Below, piece after piece: positions 9,369 to 17,139 of a stretch of 64,000 nt of DNA. The notes under the pieces were generated by a model, which saw only the letters and a list, made by a program, of their open reading frames with translations, did not search any database and was not told where the DNA came from. The translations under genes and the position numbers were made by a program. The stretch spans positions 33,197-97,196 of the forward strand of contig DDJC01000021.1 in assembly GCA_002339015.1 (NCBI GenBank), read 5' to 3'. Origin of the DNA: Burkholderiales bacterium UBA1834. Its GTDB lineage: Bacteria; Pseudomonadota; Gammaproteobacteria; Burkholderiales; Burkholderiaceae_C. Each line of letters starts with the position of its first letter. The first letter of the stretch is position 1.

Positions 9369-9791
9369 ATGAACGATGCCCGACTGAGCAGGCCGCCCCT
9401 GCCGCCCTTCACCGAGGAAACCGCCCGCCTGAAGGTGCAGATGGCCGAGGACGCCTGGAACAGCAAGGATCCCGAGCGCTGCGCGCAGGCCTACACCGAG
9501 GATTCCTGGTGGCGCAACCGCAGCGAGTTCTTCACGGGCCGCGAGGCCATCAAAGCCTTCCTCGCCCGCAAGTGGGCCCGCGAGCACCAGTACAAGCTCA
9601 AGAAGCGCCTGTTCGCCTTCAGCGGCAACCGCATCGGCGTGTGCTTCGAGTACGAGTACCACGACGACCAGGGCCAGTGGTGGCGGGCCTATGGCAATGA
9701 GAACTGGACCTTCGACGAGCGCGGTCTGATGGCCCGCCGCGAGGCCTCCATCAACGATGTGCCCATCGACGCCTCCGAACGGCAACTTTGA
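9369..9791 (+). CDS. DUF1348 / nuclear-transport-factor-2-like protein
   Basis: 140 residues, starting at ATG 9369 behind GAGGA. It has the SnoaL/NTF2-like cone fold of DUF1348: the helix LKVQMAEDAWNSKDPE, the strand TEDSWWRNRSEFF, and the aromatic sheet GQWWRAYGNENW. Proteins of this family are often found beside cyanase or nitrilase genes, but I know no established reaction. It has no signal peptide, so it acts in the cytoplasm. Its place between the transporter and cynS suggests a role in handling cyanate or a related nitrogen compound. Confidence 0.88.
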   Translation: MNDARLSRPPLPPFTEETARLKVQMAEDAWNSKDPERCAQAYTEDSWWRNRSEFFTGREAIKAFLARKWAREHQYKLKKRLFAFSGNRIGVCFEYEYHDDQGQWWRAYGNENWTFDERGLMARREASINDVPIDASERQL

Positions 9792-9835
9792 TCTGACGAC
9801 AACGCCCCCTTTTTTCTGACACAGGAGCAAGCAAC

Positions 9836-10279
9836 ATGAACCGCGAAGACGTGACCGACCTGATCGTGCAGGCCAAGGTGAAGAAGGGCCTGAAGTGGGC
9901 CGATGTGGCCACCAAGGTGGGCCTGAGCAAGGAATGGGTGACCGCCGCCTGCCTGGGCCAGATGACGCTGACGGCCGAGCAGGCCGGCGTGATCGCCGAA
10001 GTGTTCGACCTGCCCGACGAAGCGAAGCTGTGGCTGCAGGAAGTGCCCTACAAGGGCTCGCTGCCCACCAGCGTGCCCACCGACCCGCTGATCTACCGCT
10101 TCTACGAGCTGGTCAACGTGTACGGCACCACCTTCAAGGCATTGATCCATGAAGAGTTCGGCGACGGCATCATGAGCGCCATCGACTTCAAGATGGACCT
10201 GCAGCGCGAGCCCAACCCTGCTGGCGACCGGGTCAGCATCACGATGTCCGGAAAATTCCTGCCTTATAAAACGTACTGA
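9836..10279 (+). CDS. cynS: Cyanate hydratase (cyanase)
   Basis: 147 residues. Cyanase uses bicarbonate to turn cyanate into ammonia and carbon dioxide. The three catalytic residues line up: Arg88 and Glu91 in YRFYELV and Ser114 in GIMSAIDF, corresponding to Arg96, Glu99 and Ser122 of the E. coli enzyme. An N-terminal helix-turn-helix-like domain (residues 1-75) and the closing GKFLPYK motif are intact. AGGAG precedes the ATG. As the last gene of the cluster it identifies the preceding ABC importer as a cyanate uptake system supplying nitrogen. Confidence 0.98.
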   Translation: MNREDVTDLIVQAKVKKGLKWADVATKVGLSKEWVTAACLGQMTLTAEQAGVIAEVFDLPDEAKLWLQEVPYKGSLPTSVPTDPLIYRFYELVNVYGTTFKALIHEEFGDGIMSAIDFKMDLQREPNPAGDRVSITMSGKFLPYKTY

Positions 10280-10286
10280 AGCAGGG

Positions 10287-10312
10287 CTTGCGTGGTCCGG
10301 GGACCGCGCAAG
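10287..10312. terminator. GC-rich hairpin after cynS
   Basis: CTTGCG (10287-10292) and GGTCC (10294-10298) pair with GGACC (10301-10305) and CGCAAG (10307-10312), giving an 11-base-pair stem with one mismatch, eight bases after the cynS stop. There is no U-run directly after it, so a terminator role is plausible but not certain. Confidence 0.4.
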
Positions 10313-10369
10313 GTCCGCGCCATGGCCGGTGGGCCCTTTTGTTGGTGAAACCTTAAAAGGAGCACATAC

Positions 10370-11269
10370 ATGGCCTGTGGCTTGCCCATTTCTTCTCCTG
10401 TCATCCGTCGACGACGACTTCACCTGTCTTCCCTTGAGGCGCTGGGGCGCCCGGGTGGCGCGGCGCTGGCCTGCGTGGTTGCCCTTGCTGCCCTGTCGCC
10501 GCCATCCATGGCACACGCGCAGGAGGCAGCGGTCGCACCAGCCGCTTCGGCATCGTCACCCGGCCCTGACGCCAGGCCCTGCTGGCGTGGTCAGGTCGGC
10601 GCCTCGATGGCCGCCACCTCGGGCAACACCGACAGCACAACGCTGCTGCTCAACATGGACCTGAACCTCAAGCGGCCTGGTGACAAGACGACGCTGACAG
10701 GGCATGTCAACGAGGGGCGTACACGCGCGGGGGATGGCGAGCGTCAGACCAGTGCGGCACGCTGGGACCTGAGCGGCCAGTACGACCATGACCTCAACGA
10801 AGACTGGTTCGGCTTCACCCGCCTGGGTTTCGAGCGTGACCGTGTTACCGACCTGTCGCTGCGCACGCTGGTGGCCGCCGGTCTGGGTTATCACGTGCTC
10901 AAGGGGCCCAAGCACACCTTCGACGTCTCGGCCGGTTTGAGCTACACCGACAGCCGCTGGAATGTCGACACGACGATCGATGACAAGACCGGGCGGCATT
11001 TCACGAGCGTGGGCCTGTTGCTGGCGGAGGAGTCGTCGCACGAGCTGACCGACGCGGTGACGCTCAAGCAACGGCTGGAGGCCTATCCCGGTGTCACAGG
11101 GGCCAAGTCGAAGCTGTTGCGGTTCAATGCCTCGCTGAACGTGGCAATGACCAAGGCCTTGTCGCTGTCTGTGGGCCTGGTGCACAACTATGACGGTAAT
11201 GCCGCTGAAGGGCGGGAGAAGAACGACACGGCCTTGTTCACGGGGGTGAACTTGAAGGTGGGTGGCTAG
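10370..11269 (+). CDS. DUF481 outer-membrane protein (YdiY-like)
   Basis: 299 residues, with AAAAGGAG in front of the ATG. An N-terminal signal segment (a basic stretch to residue ~20, then a hydrophobic run) ends near SMAHAQ at 47-52. The mature part begins with WRGQVGASMAATSGNTDS, the opening of DUF481 (salt-induced outer-membrane protein), and continues as alternating short amphipathic strands typical of a small beta-barrel, with the closing strand LFTGVNLKVGG. Function in the family is poorly defined; E. coli YdiY is acid- or salt-inducible. It stands alone between two hairpins. Confidence 0.85.
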   Translation: MACGLPISSPVIRRRRLHLSSLEALGRPGGAALACVVALAALSPPSMAHAQEAAVAPAASASSPGPDARPCWRGQVGASMAATSGNTDSTTLLLNMDLNLKRPGDKTTLTGHVNEGRTRAGDGERQTSAARWDLSGQYDHDLNEDWFGFTRLGFERDRVTDLSLRTLVAAGLGYHVLKGPKHTFDVSAGLSYTDSRWNVDTTIDDKTGRHFTSVGLLLAEESSHELTDAVTLKQRLEAYPGVTGAKSKLLRFNASLNVAMTKALSLSVGLVHNYDGNAAEGREKNDTALFTGVNLKVGG

Positions 11270-11292
11270 GCCGACACCACGCTTTTCCAGGC

Positions 11293-11317
11293 AGGAGGCG
11301 TTGAAACAACGCCTCCT
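11293..11317. terminator. Perfect 10-bp hairpin after the DUF481 gene
   Basis: AGGAGGCGTT (11293-11302) and AACGCCTCCT (11308-11317) form a perfect stem around the five-base loop GAAAC, 23 bases after the DUF481 stop. No T-run follows on either strand. It most likely ends transcription or protects the mRNA 3' end. Confidence 0.45.
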
Positions 11318-11414
11318 CACTGAAGCGCTGGTGTGCATCGATCTGTGTGTCAGAATGTTTCATCCGGCGTCAACGATGTTGCCGCTGCAGTGTTAACTCA
11401 GCTGTTGGCGAGAG

Positions 11415-12287
11415 ATGTTCAAAATAATCATGGGAGTGGCCGCGGCATTGTCGCTGGCGGCCTGCAGCAACGTGCCCAAATATGTTGCGCTGGATCCTGC
11501 CAATAAGGCAGCCATCCAATCCATCGATGTCCATCAGATCCTTCCCCAGGACGAGATCTATGTGACGGCCGCCAATCCTGGTGTGTCGGCGGCCATGGGC
11601 GGCGGGCTGATCGGTGCCCTCATCGACTCGCAGATCTCCAAGAGCAGGCAGGCGGGCATCCAGAGCGTGGTGGAGCCGTTCTATGCGTCGGTGGACGACG
11701 TGGACCTGCGCGAAACCTTCTGGTCAACCGTGGAGCCACAGGTCCGCCAGAGCTTCGCGGGCCAGATCCAGACGGTGCAGACCAGTCCCAGCATCAATGA
11801 CTTCTCTGGCCGAAAGAAGGCGGTCGAACAACTCACCACAGGCCAGGGCCTGTTGTTCATTTACACGCGCTACACCTTCACCCCAGACTACAGCCGCCTG
11901 GTGACATCCACCATGGTGGATCTTTGGAAGGCCGGGGGCACAGAGCCCGTGTTCTCGAACATCTACACCTACCAGTCCAAGGCCATTCCAAGCGCGTCCG
12001 GGCTGTCCGCCTGGTCCGCAGAGCAAGGGCGTTTGTACCGCGAGGCGGTGAAGGAAGGCTCGCGCGAGGTGTCGGCCATGCTGGCCCTGGACGTGGTGAC
12101 CACGCCAGGCGGCCAAGGTGCGAGCTCAGCGCCGACCTTGACGCTGGATGCTTCTGGCGGGGCCTTGACGCCTTTCATGGGGCTCCCGCCCTTTCCGGTG
12201 AAGGTCTCGGGCACGCCCCTGGACGCGCGGCCCCAGCGAGCCGTGTTGCGTGATGCAGAGGGCCGGCTGTGGTCTCTCTCCCGTTGA
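11415..12287 (+). CDS. Lipoprotein of unknown function
   Basis: 290 residues. A short signal peptide ends in the lipobox LAAC with Cys17, so the protein is lipid-anchored, probably at the outer membrane. A glycine-rich hydrophobic patch (AAMGGGLIGALIDSQ, about residues 60-75) could insert in or lie on the membrane. The rest is a mixed alpha/beta domain with no motif I recognise. It lies 23 bases before another exported protein on the same strand, and the two are probably co-transcribed. Base composition is slightly lower in GC than the neighbours but codon use is host-like. Confidence 0.75.
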   Translation: MFKIIMGVAAALSLAACSNVPKYVALDPANKAAIQSIDVHQILPQDEIYVTAANPGVSAAMGGGLIGALIDSQISKSRQAGIQSVVEPFYASVDDVDLRETFWSTVEPQVRQSFAGQIQTVQTSPSINDFSGRKKAVEQLTTGQGLLFIYTRYTFTPDYSRLVTSTMVDLWKAGGTEPVFSNIYTYQSKAIPSASGLSAWSAEQGRLYREAVKEGSREVSAMLALDVVTTPGGQGASSAPTLTLDASGGALTPFMGLPPFPVKVSGTPLDARPQRAVLRDAEGRLWSLSR

Positions 12288-12310
12288 CTCCACCAAGATC
12301 TGGACACGTC

Positions 12311-12907
12311 ATGACAATGAAGAACATGCCCTTGGTGGCCCTGCTGTGTGCGGCCCTCAGCCCTGCTGTGGCCATGGCTGCTGAGAAAGTCACTTTGGTC
12401 TACGAACCCCAGACGGCAGACAACACGCCTCGGCGTCTGGTGTCATCGACGTGCACCGTGGCTTTGGCGCCGGTCCAGGATGGGCGAAACAACCGGGAAA
12501 CCATCGGCCATGAATGGGAGGCCATCGTGGCGGATGGTGCCGTGCCATGGGTCACTGCGGCGGCCGATCGACTGAAGGCGTATGGGTTCGATGTGGTCGA
12601 GACCAGCACGCCGCCGGCAGGCAGCATCGGTCTGGCGCCAACGTTGATCCGTGCATACACCTTCCACGGCCCCATGCGCATCAACGGCATGGTGGCGCTG
12701 GACAGCCGGCTGACACTGCCCAATGGGCAGGTTGAGCAGCGTAAATTTCGCGCATCTGGCAACAAGGCCAACATGGCTGGAAGTGCCAGCGAGTACGTGA
12801 CTGCGCTGAACTACGCCATCAATAATTTGATGGACAACGTGGCACAGCAGCTTGCCCCCTTGTGTCCGGGCGGCGCCTTGGCCCAGGCCTCTCAGACGGT
12901 GCAGTAA
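12311..12907 (+). CDS. Exported protein of unknown function, YajG-like pattern
   Basis: 198 residues from ATG 12311; a second ATG two codons later is equally possible. A clean signal peptide (PLVALLCAALSPAVAMAAE) ends near residue 24-25. The mature sequence has the order CTVALAPVQDGRNN, a helix with AADRLKAYGFDVV, then strands around LAPTLIRAYTFHG, which recalls the YajG/LptE-like two-layer fold of periplasmic proteins, though without a lipobox. That similarity is a pattern judgement only. It follows the lipoprotein gene closely and converges on mltA 13 bases downstream. Confidence 0.7.
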   Translation: MTMKNMPLVALLCAALSPAVAMAAEKVTLVYEPQTADNTPRRLVSSTCTVALAPVQDGRNNRETIGHEWEAIVADGAVPWVTAAADRLKAYGFDVVETSTPPAGSIGLAPTLIRAYTFHGPMRINGMVALDSRLTLPNGQVEQRKFRASGNKANMAGSASEYVTALNYAINNLMDNVAQQLAPLCPGGALAQASQTVQ

Positions 12908-12920
12908 GGCCGCGAGCCGA

Positions 12921-14255
12921 TCATTTTGCGGGTTGGGCATGGGTCGCGGCATCGGCGCCCATGCTGAGGATCCGGGCTGGATCCATCGGCGTGCTCGCCG
13001 TGTCCCGAGGCCACAAGGCCCACACCCGCAGTGGCTGCTTGGTCCGGCCCGCCTGCGTCAGGGCCTCATCTCCCCAACCCCAGAAGTAGTCGGCGCGCAC
13101 CGCCCCCACGATGGCCCCGCCCGTGTCCTGCGCCACCACCAGCCGCTGCAGCGGCCGGGCAGGTGCCGCTGTCGCGCTCCAGGCCTGCGGCTCCGTGCTG
13201 TCCAGCCACACCGGCGTGCCGTAGGGCACCGCGTCGCGGTCTACCGCGATCGAACGGCCGGGCGTCAAGGGGATGCCCTGCGCGCCCACCGGCCCCTGAT
13301 CGGGCTGCGTCAGGGGCTCTTCACGGAAGAACACCACACGCGGATTGGCGCGCAGCATCTCCGCCACGCGCTGCGGGTTCGCTGCGGCCCAGCCGCGGAT
13401 CGATGCCCACGATGCCTGGTCCAGCGTCACCGCGCCTTGGTCCACCAGCCAGCGCGCCACCGATTGATAGGGCTGGCTGTTGTGCCCGGCGAAGGCCAGG
13501 CGCACCTGTTTGGGCTGCCCCTCAGGGGTCAGGTCATCCAGCACGCGGATGCGGGTGGAGCCCTGCACCTGGATCATCAGTGCGTCCAGCGGGTCGGCCA
13601 CGTACATCAGCTCGCGGCCGATCAGCGAGGCACGGGCTTCGGGCAGGGTGTCCAGCTCGGCACGGGTGTAGTGCGGCTTGCGCGTGGCCAGATCGACAGG
13701 CGGGCGGAACAGCGGCGTCTGGAAGGCGCCCACCGGCTTGCGCATGCCGTCGACCTGCGGCTCGAAATAACCCGTCAGCAAGCCCGTGGTCTGGCCGTCG
13801 TAGCTCTGCACTTGCCAAGGGCGCAGGTTGGCTTCCAGCCAGCGGCGCACGGTCTCGTCGCCCGCCTCACGGCCCCAGCCCGCACCCAGCGTGCGGGCCT
13901 GGGTGCACACAGGCAGCCAGTCGCCCGTGGCGCGCTGGCAGCTGCGCCACAGCGCGCTCCAGGCTTCGCCCACGCGGTCCTGTGTCCAGCCAGGCACGGA
14001 GGCCCAGTCGGTGGCCACCCAGCGTGCGCGGGCACGGTTCCAGGCCAGGCTGCCATCGGGCTGGATCTCTGGCGAAGCCGAAGGCTTGTGCAGGCCGGGC
14101 ACGGGGGGCTGTGGCTGCGCGGGCGGGATGGGTGTGGCCGGCTGGTGCGTGGGCAACTGGCCGCAGGCGGCCAGGAATGCTGCGATGATGAGGGCCAGAG
14201 AGGCCCGCACCCGGGGGTGCGGCTGGTGATTGCTGCGGAGACGACGACCGATCAT
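12921..14255 (-). CDS. mltA: Membrane-bound lytic murein transglycosylase A
   Basis: 444 residues from ATG 14255. The signal peptide ends in lipobox LAAC with Cys31, so it is an outer-membrane lipoprotein that cleaves peptidoglycan to 1,6-anhydro products. The MltA domain lies in the middle (TGLLTGYFEPQVDG around the first third). The C-terminal 3D domain holds the catalytic-aspartate region QDTGGAIVGAVRADYFWGWG. The start is uncertain: ATG 14255 has only a weak ribosome site, GTG 14210 would give a shorter n-region, and the frame stays open to 14396. The chosen start overlaps the start of the divergent small gene by two bases. Confidence 0.93.
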   Translation of the reverse strand: MIGRRLRSNHQPHPRVRASLALIIAAFLAACGQLPTHQPATPIPPAQPQPPVPGLHKPSASPEIQPDGSLAWNRARARWVATDWASVPGWTQDRVGEAWSALWRSCQRATGDWLPVCTQARTLGAGWGREAGDETVRRWLEANLRPWQVQSYDGQTTGLLTGYFEPQVDGMRKPVGAFQTPLFRPPVDLATRKPHYTRAELDTLPEARASLIGRELMYVADPLDALMIQVQGSTRIRVLDDLTPEGQPKQVRLAFAGHNSQPYQSVARWLVDQGAVTLDQASWASIRGWAAANPQRVAEMLRANPRVVFFREEPLTQPDQGPVGAQGIPLTPGRSIAVDRDAVPYGTPVWLDSTEPQAWSATAAPARPLQRLVVAQDTGGAIVGAVRADYFWGWGDEALTQAGRTKQPLRVWALWPRDTASTPMDPARILSMGADAATHAQPAK

Positions 14256-14418
14256 GTGGCTGATTCTGCTCGAAGCGCTGGCGGCGCTGGCGCTCTTGGT
14301 GTTCTTCGTGTGGTGGACGATGTTCTCGGGGCGCCGCAAGGGCGAGCCGCCGGCGAAGGTGGCCTCACCGCCGCCGCCACCCCCGCGTGATGACACTGGC
14401 GGTGATACGCCCTCCTAG
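14254..14418 (+). CDS. Small single-span membrane protein
   Basis: 54 residues: an N-terminal membrane helix (LILLEALAALALLVFFVWW), then a basic stop-transfer stretch (GRRKGE) and a proline-rich acidic tail. CGGAG lies about 12 bases upstream of the ATG. Comparable small proteins occur beside the gcr/apaG genes in Burkholderiales as far as I recall, but no role is known. It runs between mltA (divergent, starts overlapping) and the gcr-like gene (convergent, 11 bases away). Confidence 0.6.
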   Translation: MWLILLEALAALALLVFFVWWTMFSGRRKGEPPAKVASPPPPPPRDDTGGDTPS

Positions 14419-14429
14419 GCGAGCGGGCC

Positions 14430-16628
14430 TCATCGGGCGCGGGGAGGCTTGCCCTCCGGCGTTGGGGCCGGCGCCGTGGCCGCTGCTTCAAGCTGCACCA
14501 GCGCCTGGGCCCGCTCGGCCGCTTCGCGCGCTTCCTTGCGCTTGCTGGGCGGCAGCACGAAGCTGAGGGGGTGGCGCAGGAAGCGCCGGCCCATGGCCTT
14601 CCACAGGCGCGAGCGGTCCTTCACGCGCACCCCGCGTGAGCGCAGGGCCACGCGCAGGGCCAGCGCAAAGCTCACGCCCACGTTGAACAGGCCCGTCAGC
14701 GGGATGGCGGCCATGCACCACCAGAACAGCGGGTCGTTCAACGCCGGCCAGCCCAGCGTGCCCAGCGCCGCGGCGATCTGCCCCGTGGACAGTGTCACGT
14801 GGCGCACCTCCAGCGGCAGCCCGAAGAAGGCGGCGATGGACGGCACGAGGCCCAGCATCAGGCCCAGCGACACGTTGGCCGCGAGGCCCGACACGTTGAG
14901 CCGCCACCACCGGGCCCAGCGCGCTGCACGCTCGGGGCCCAGCAGCGCCTGCATGCGCGGATGCCACTGCATGGCGCTGTCGATTCGGTGCCACACGAAC
15001 CAGTTCTCGAACCAGCCGGCGAAGATGCTGGAGGTGAACAGCAGGATGCCGGTGAAGGCGGCGAAGAACACCGAGGGGCCCAACAGCGTGAGGCTTTCCA
15101 GCGTGTGGTGCGCTTTCTCTTCGCCGATCAGGGGGTGGCCCAGGGCCCACCAGGCCAGGGCCTGGATGGCCAGCACCACGGGGAACACCAGCATCAGGTT
15201 GCCGATGATGCCCGCCATCTGCGAGCGGATCAGGTTGGCCACTTCGTCCACGAAGGCGGCTGCGCCCTCCTCGGTGTGCGCCTCGCCCAGCTTGGCGGCC
15301 ATGGCCGGGGCGGTCATCGCCGGCTGCTTGGTGGCCACCCGCCAGTGCAGCAGGTAGATGATCACGAAGCTGATGGCGTAGTTCATGCCGGCCGCGAAGC
15401 CACCCCAGAAGGCCGAACCCACCAGCGCCAGCAGGAAGAACTTCAGGAAGGTGGTGCCGGCCAGCACCACCCCGCCGCCCGAGGCCCGCCGCAGCATGTC
15501 GAAGTAGGCCGCCCGGGTGCGGGTGATGTAGTGCTCGCCCGTCTCGGCATTGCGCTCGGCCACCAGGCGGGCCAGCAGCGAGTAGTGCCGGGTGAACAGG
15601 GCGCGCACGCTGCGCCGCTCGGCGCTGTCCTTGATCAGGCCCAGCACCAGGGCACGGATCTCGCGCTGGGGCTGGGGCGCCAGCAGGCAATCCAGCACCT
15701 GCTCGATGCGGCGGCCGCGGGCGCGCAGCTGGTCGATCTGGAAGACCACGTCCACCGATACGCCATAGGCCTCCAGGTGGTCGTGCACACCCACGGCCAG
15801 CTGCATGCAGTGGTCCAGCAGGCCGCGCAGGTACTGGGCCTGCTGCAGCACGGCGGCACGGCGCTTCTCGTCGGGCACGGGGGCCGGGGCCGGGCGTGAG
15901 AAATCGGCGGTGCGGGGCATGGCATCGGCCGTGTGCTCGGGCGGCCCGGGCATTTCCGCCTTGGCGACGTCTTCCAGCAGGTCGTGCAGATCTTCGGCGG
16001 CGCGGGCCAGCTGGCCGAAGGTCTGCGTCACCTCTCGGCTGGGGCCATCGCCCATGCGCAGGCGCAGTTCGGGCGACACGCCGGCGGCGCGCACCTGGCT
16101 GGCCAGGATGCTCAGGGCCTCCATGAAGGGCTGGCGCCAGCCCAGCGGGCTGTCCTCGGCGTAGTGCCAGGCCTGGCTGAACAGGTCGCCCAGGCGCCCC
16201 ATCGTGGCCTCGTCGAGCTGGGCGATCCAGAGCGGATCACGGTCCAGGTCGAACAGCAGGCCGAACAGGGTGGACAGCTCGCGCGTCTCGGGGCTGGAGG
16301 GCAGCAGCTTGCGGCGCATGCGCTCGCCGAACTCGCTCATGAAGGCCGCGCGCGGCGCGAAGCCGTGGTCGGCCAGCAGGCTGGTGAAGTGCAGGTCGCG
16401 CAGGCAGGCGGCCAGCAGGGCCACCACGCGGCGGCGGGCCTTGGGGTGGTCGCCCACATGGCGCACCACATACTGCAGGCCGGAGACGGGCTCGCCCTGG
16501 CGCACCCAGCGCAGCACCTCGATCAGCCACAGGTGACGTTGGGCGGCGGACCCTTGATGAGGGGCGTTCTCCAGCAGTTGGTCGATGCTGGTGGGCGGTT
16601 TGGCGCGGGAAAACAGTCGAAATGCCAT
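14430..16628 (-). CDS. 'Site-specific recombinase' family membrane protein (Gcr-like)
   Basis: 732 residues. The sequence matches the SpecificRecomb family named after Neisseria Gcr, but it has no tyrosine or serine recombinase motif. The N-terminal ~380 residues are soluble and helical. The C-terminal half contains several strong membrane segments (for example FLKFFLLALVGSAFWGGFAAG, YAISFVIIYLLHW, NLMLVFPVVLAIQALAWWALG), and the tail is basic. A DNA-recombining role is therefore doubtful; an inner-membrane protein of unknown function is safer. The gene is 12 bases downstream of apaG on the same strand. Confidence 0.85.
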   Translation of the reverse strand: MAFRLFSRAKPPTSIDQLLENAPHQGSAAQRHLWLIEVLRWVRQGEPVSGLQYVVRHVGDHPKARRRVVALLAACLRDLHFTSLLADHGFAPRAAFMSEFGERMRRKLLPSSPETRELSTLFGLLFDLDRDPLWIAQLDEATMGRLGDLFSQAWHYAEDSPLGWRQPFMEALSILASQVRAAGVSPELRLRMGDGPSREVTQTFGQLARAAEDLHDLLEDVAKAEMPGPPEHTADAMPRTADFSRPAPAPVPDEKRRAAVLQQAQYLRGLLDHCMQLAVGVHDHLEAYGVSVDVVFQIDQLRARGRRIEQVLDCLLAPQPQREIRALVLGLIKDSAERRSVRALFTRHYSLLARLVAERNAETGEHYITRTRAAYFDMLRRASGGGVVLAGTTFLKFFLLALVGSAFWGGFAAGMNYAISFVIIYLLHWRVATKQPAMTAPAMAAKLGEAHTEEGAAAFVDEVANLIRSQMAGIIGNLMLVFPVVLAIQALAWWALGHPLIGEEKAHHTLESLTLLGPSVFFAAFTGILLFTSSIFAGWFENWFVWHRIDSAMQWHPRMQALLGPERAARWARWWRLNVSGLAANVSLGLMLGLVPSIAAFFGLPLEVRHVTLSTGQIAAALGTLGWPALNDPLFWWCMAAIPLTGLFNVGVSFALALRVALRSRGVRVKDRSRLWKAMGRRFLRHPLSFVLPPSKRKEAREAAERAQALVQLEAAATAPAPTPEGKPPRAR

Positions 16629-16640
16629 GCAGTGCCCGGC

Positions 16641-17015
16641 TCAGTGCAGCGACTGCGCACGTGACAGCACGAAGGCCGGGATGGGCGATTCAAACCAGCG
16701 GGCGTCCTCGGACATGCAGAAGTAAGTGCCCTGCATGGTGCCCTGGGGCGTGTTCAGGCGCGTCCAGCTGGTGTACTCGAACTGCTCGCCGGGCTGCAGC
16801 AGGGGCTGCTGACCGATCACGGCCAGGCCGCGGACCTCTTCGACATGCCCGGTGGCGTCGGTGATGACCCAGTGTCGGCCGACAAGCTGTGCCGGCACGT
16901 CGCCCGTGTTGGCGATGGTGACGGTATAGGACCAGGCGTACTCGTGCCGGGTCGGATCGCTGTGCTCTTCGAGGTAGTTGGGGACCACGGAGCAGGTGAA
17001 TTGGGGCTGACTCAT
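16641..17015 (-). CDS. apaG: ApaG protein (Co2+/Mg2+ efflux-associated)
   Basis: 124 residues from ATG 17015. It is the stand-alone ApaG/DUF525 immunoglobulin-like beta fold: AWSYTVTIANTGDVPAQLVGRHWVITDATG, then GEQFEYTSWT and the closing SEDARWFESPIPAF. The family is linked to divalent-cation and Ap4A metabolism in E. coli, but its biochemical action is unsettled. It leads the minus-strand pair apaG/gcr-like and is divergent from phoD, with about 125 bases between them for the two promoters. Confidence 0.94.
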   Translation of the reverse strand: MSQPQFTCSVVPNYLEEHSDPTRHEYAWSYTVTIANTGDVPAQLVGRHWVITDATGHVEEVRGLAVIGQQPLLQPGEQFEYTSWTRLNTPQGTMQGTYFCMSEDARWFESPIPAFVLSRAQSLH

Positions 17016-17139
17016 GGGTTGGGATTCTAGGCAGGCCCGCCGGGCGGGTGCTGAACAATACCCCACGGCGTCATGGGGCTGTCATCCAGGCTTGGCACGC
17101 TGGCGCCCGTCACACATGTCACGAAAGGGAGTGGTGATC

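Noticed and set aside
14256..14396. N-terminal extension of MltA to 14396
   Set aside because: It would put 47 Gly- and Ser-rich residues before the lipoprotein signal peptide and overlap most of the opposite small gene.
14430..16628. Calling the Gcr-like gene a mobile-element recombinase
   Set aside because: There are no recombinase catalytic residues, no attachment sites or inverted repeats, and it sits in a conserved housekeeping neighbourhood.
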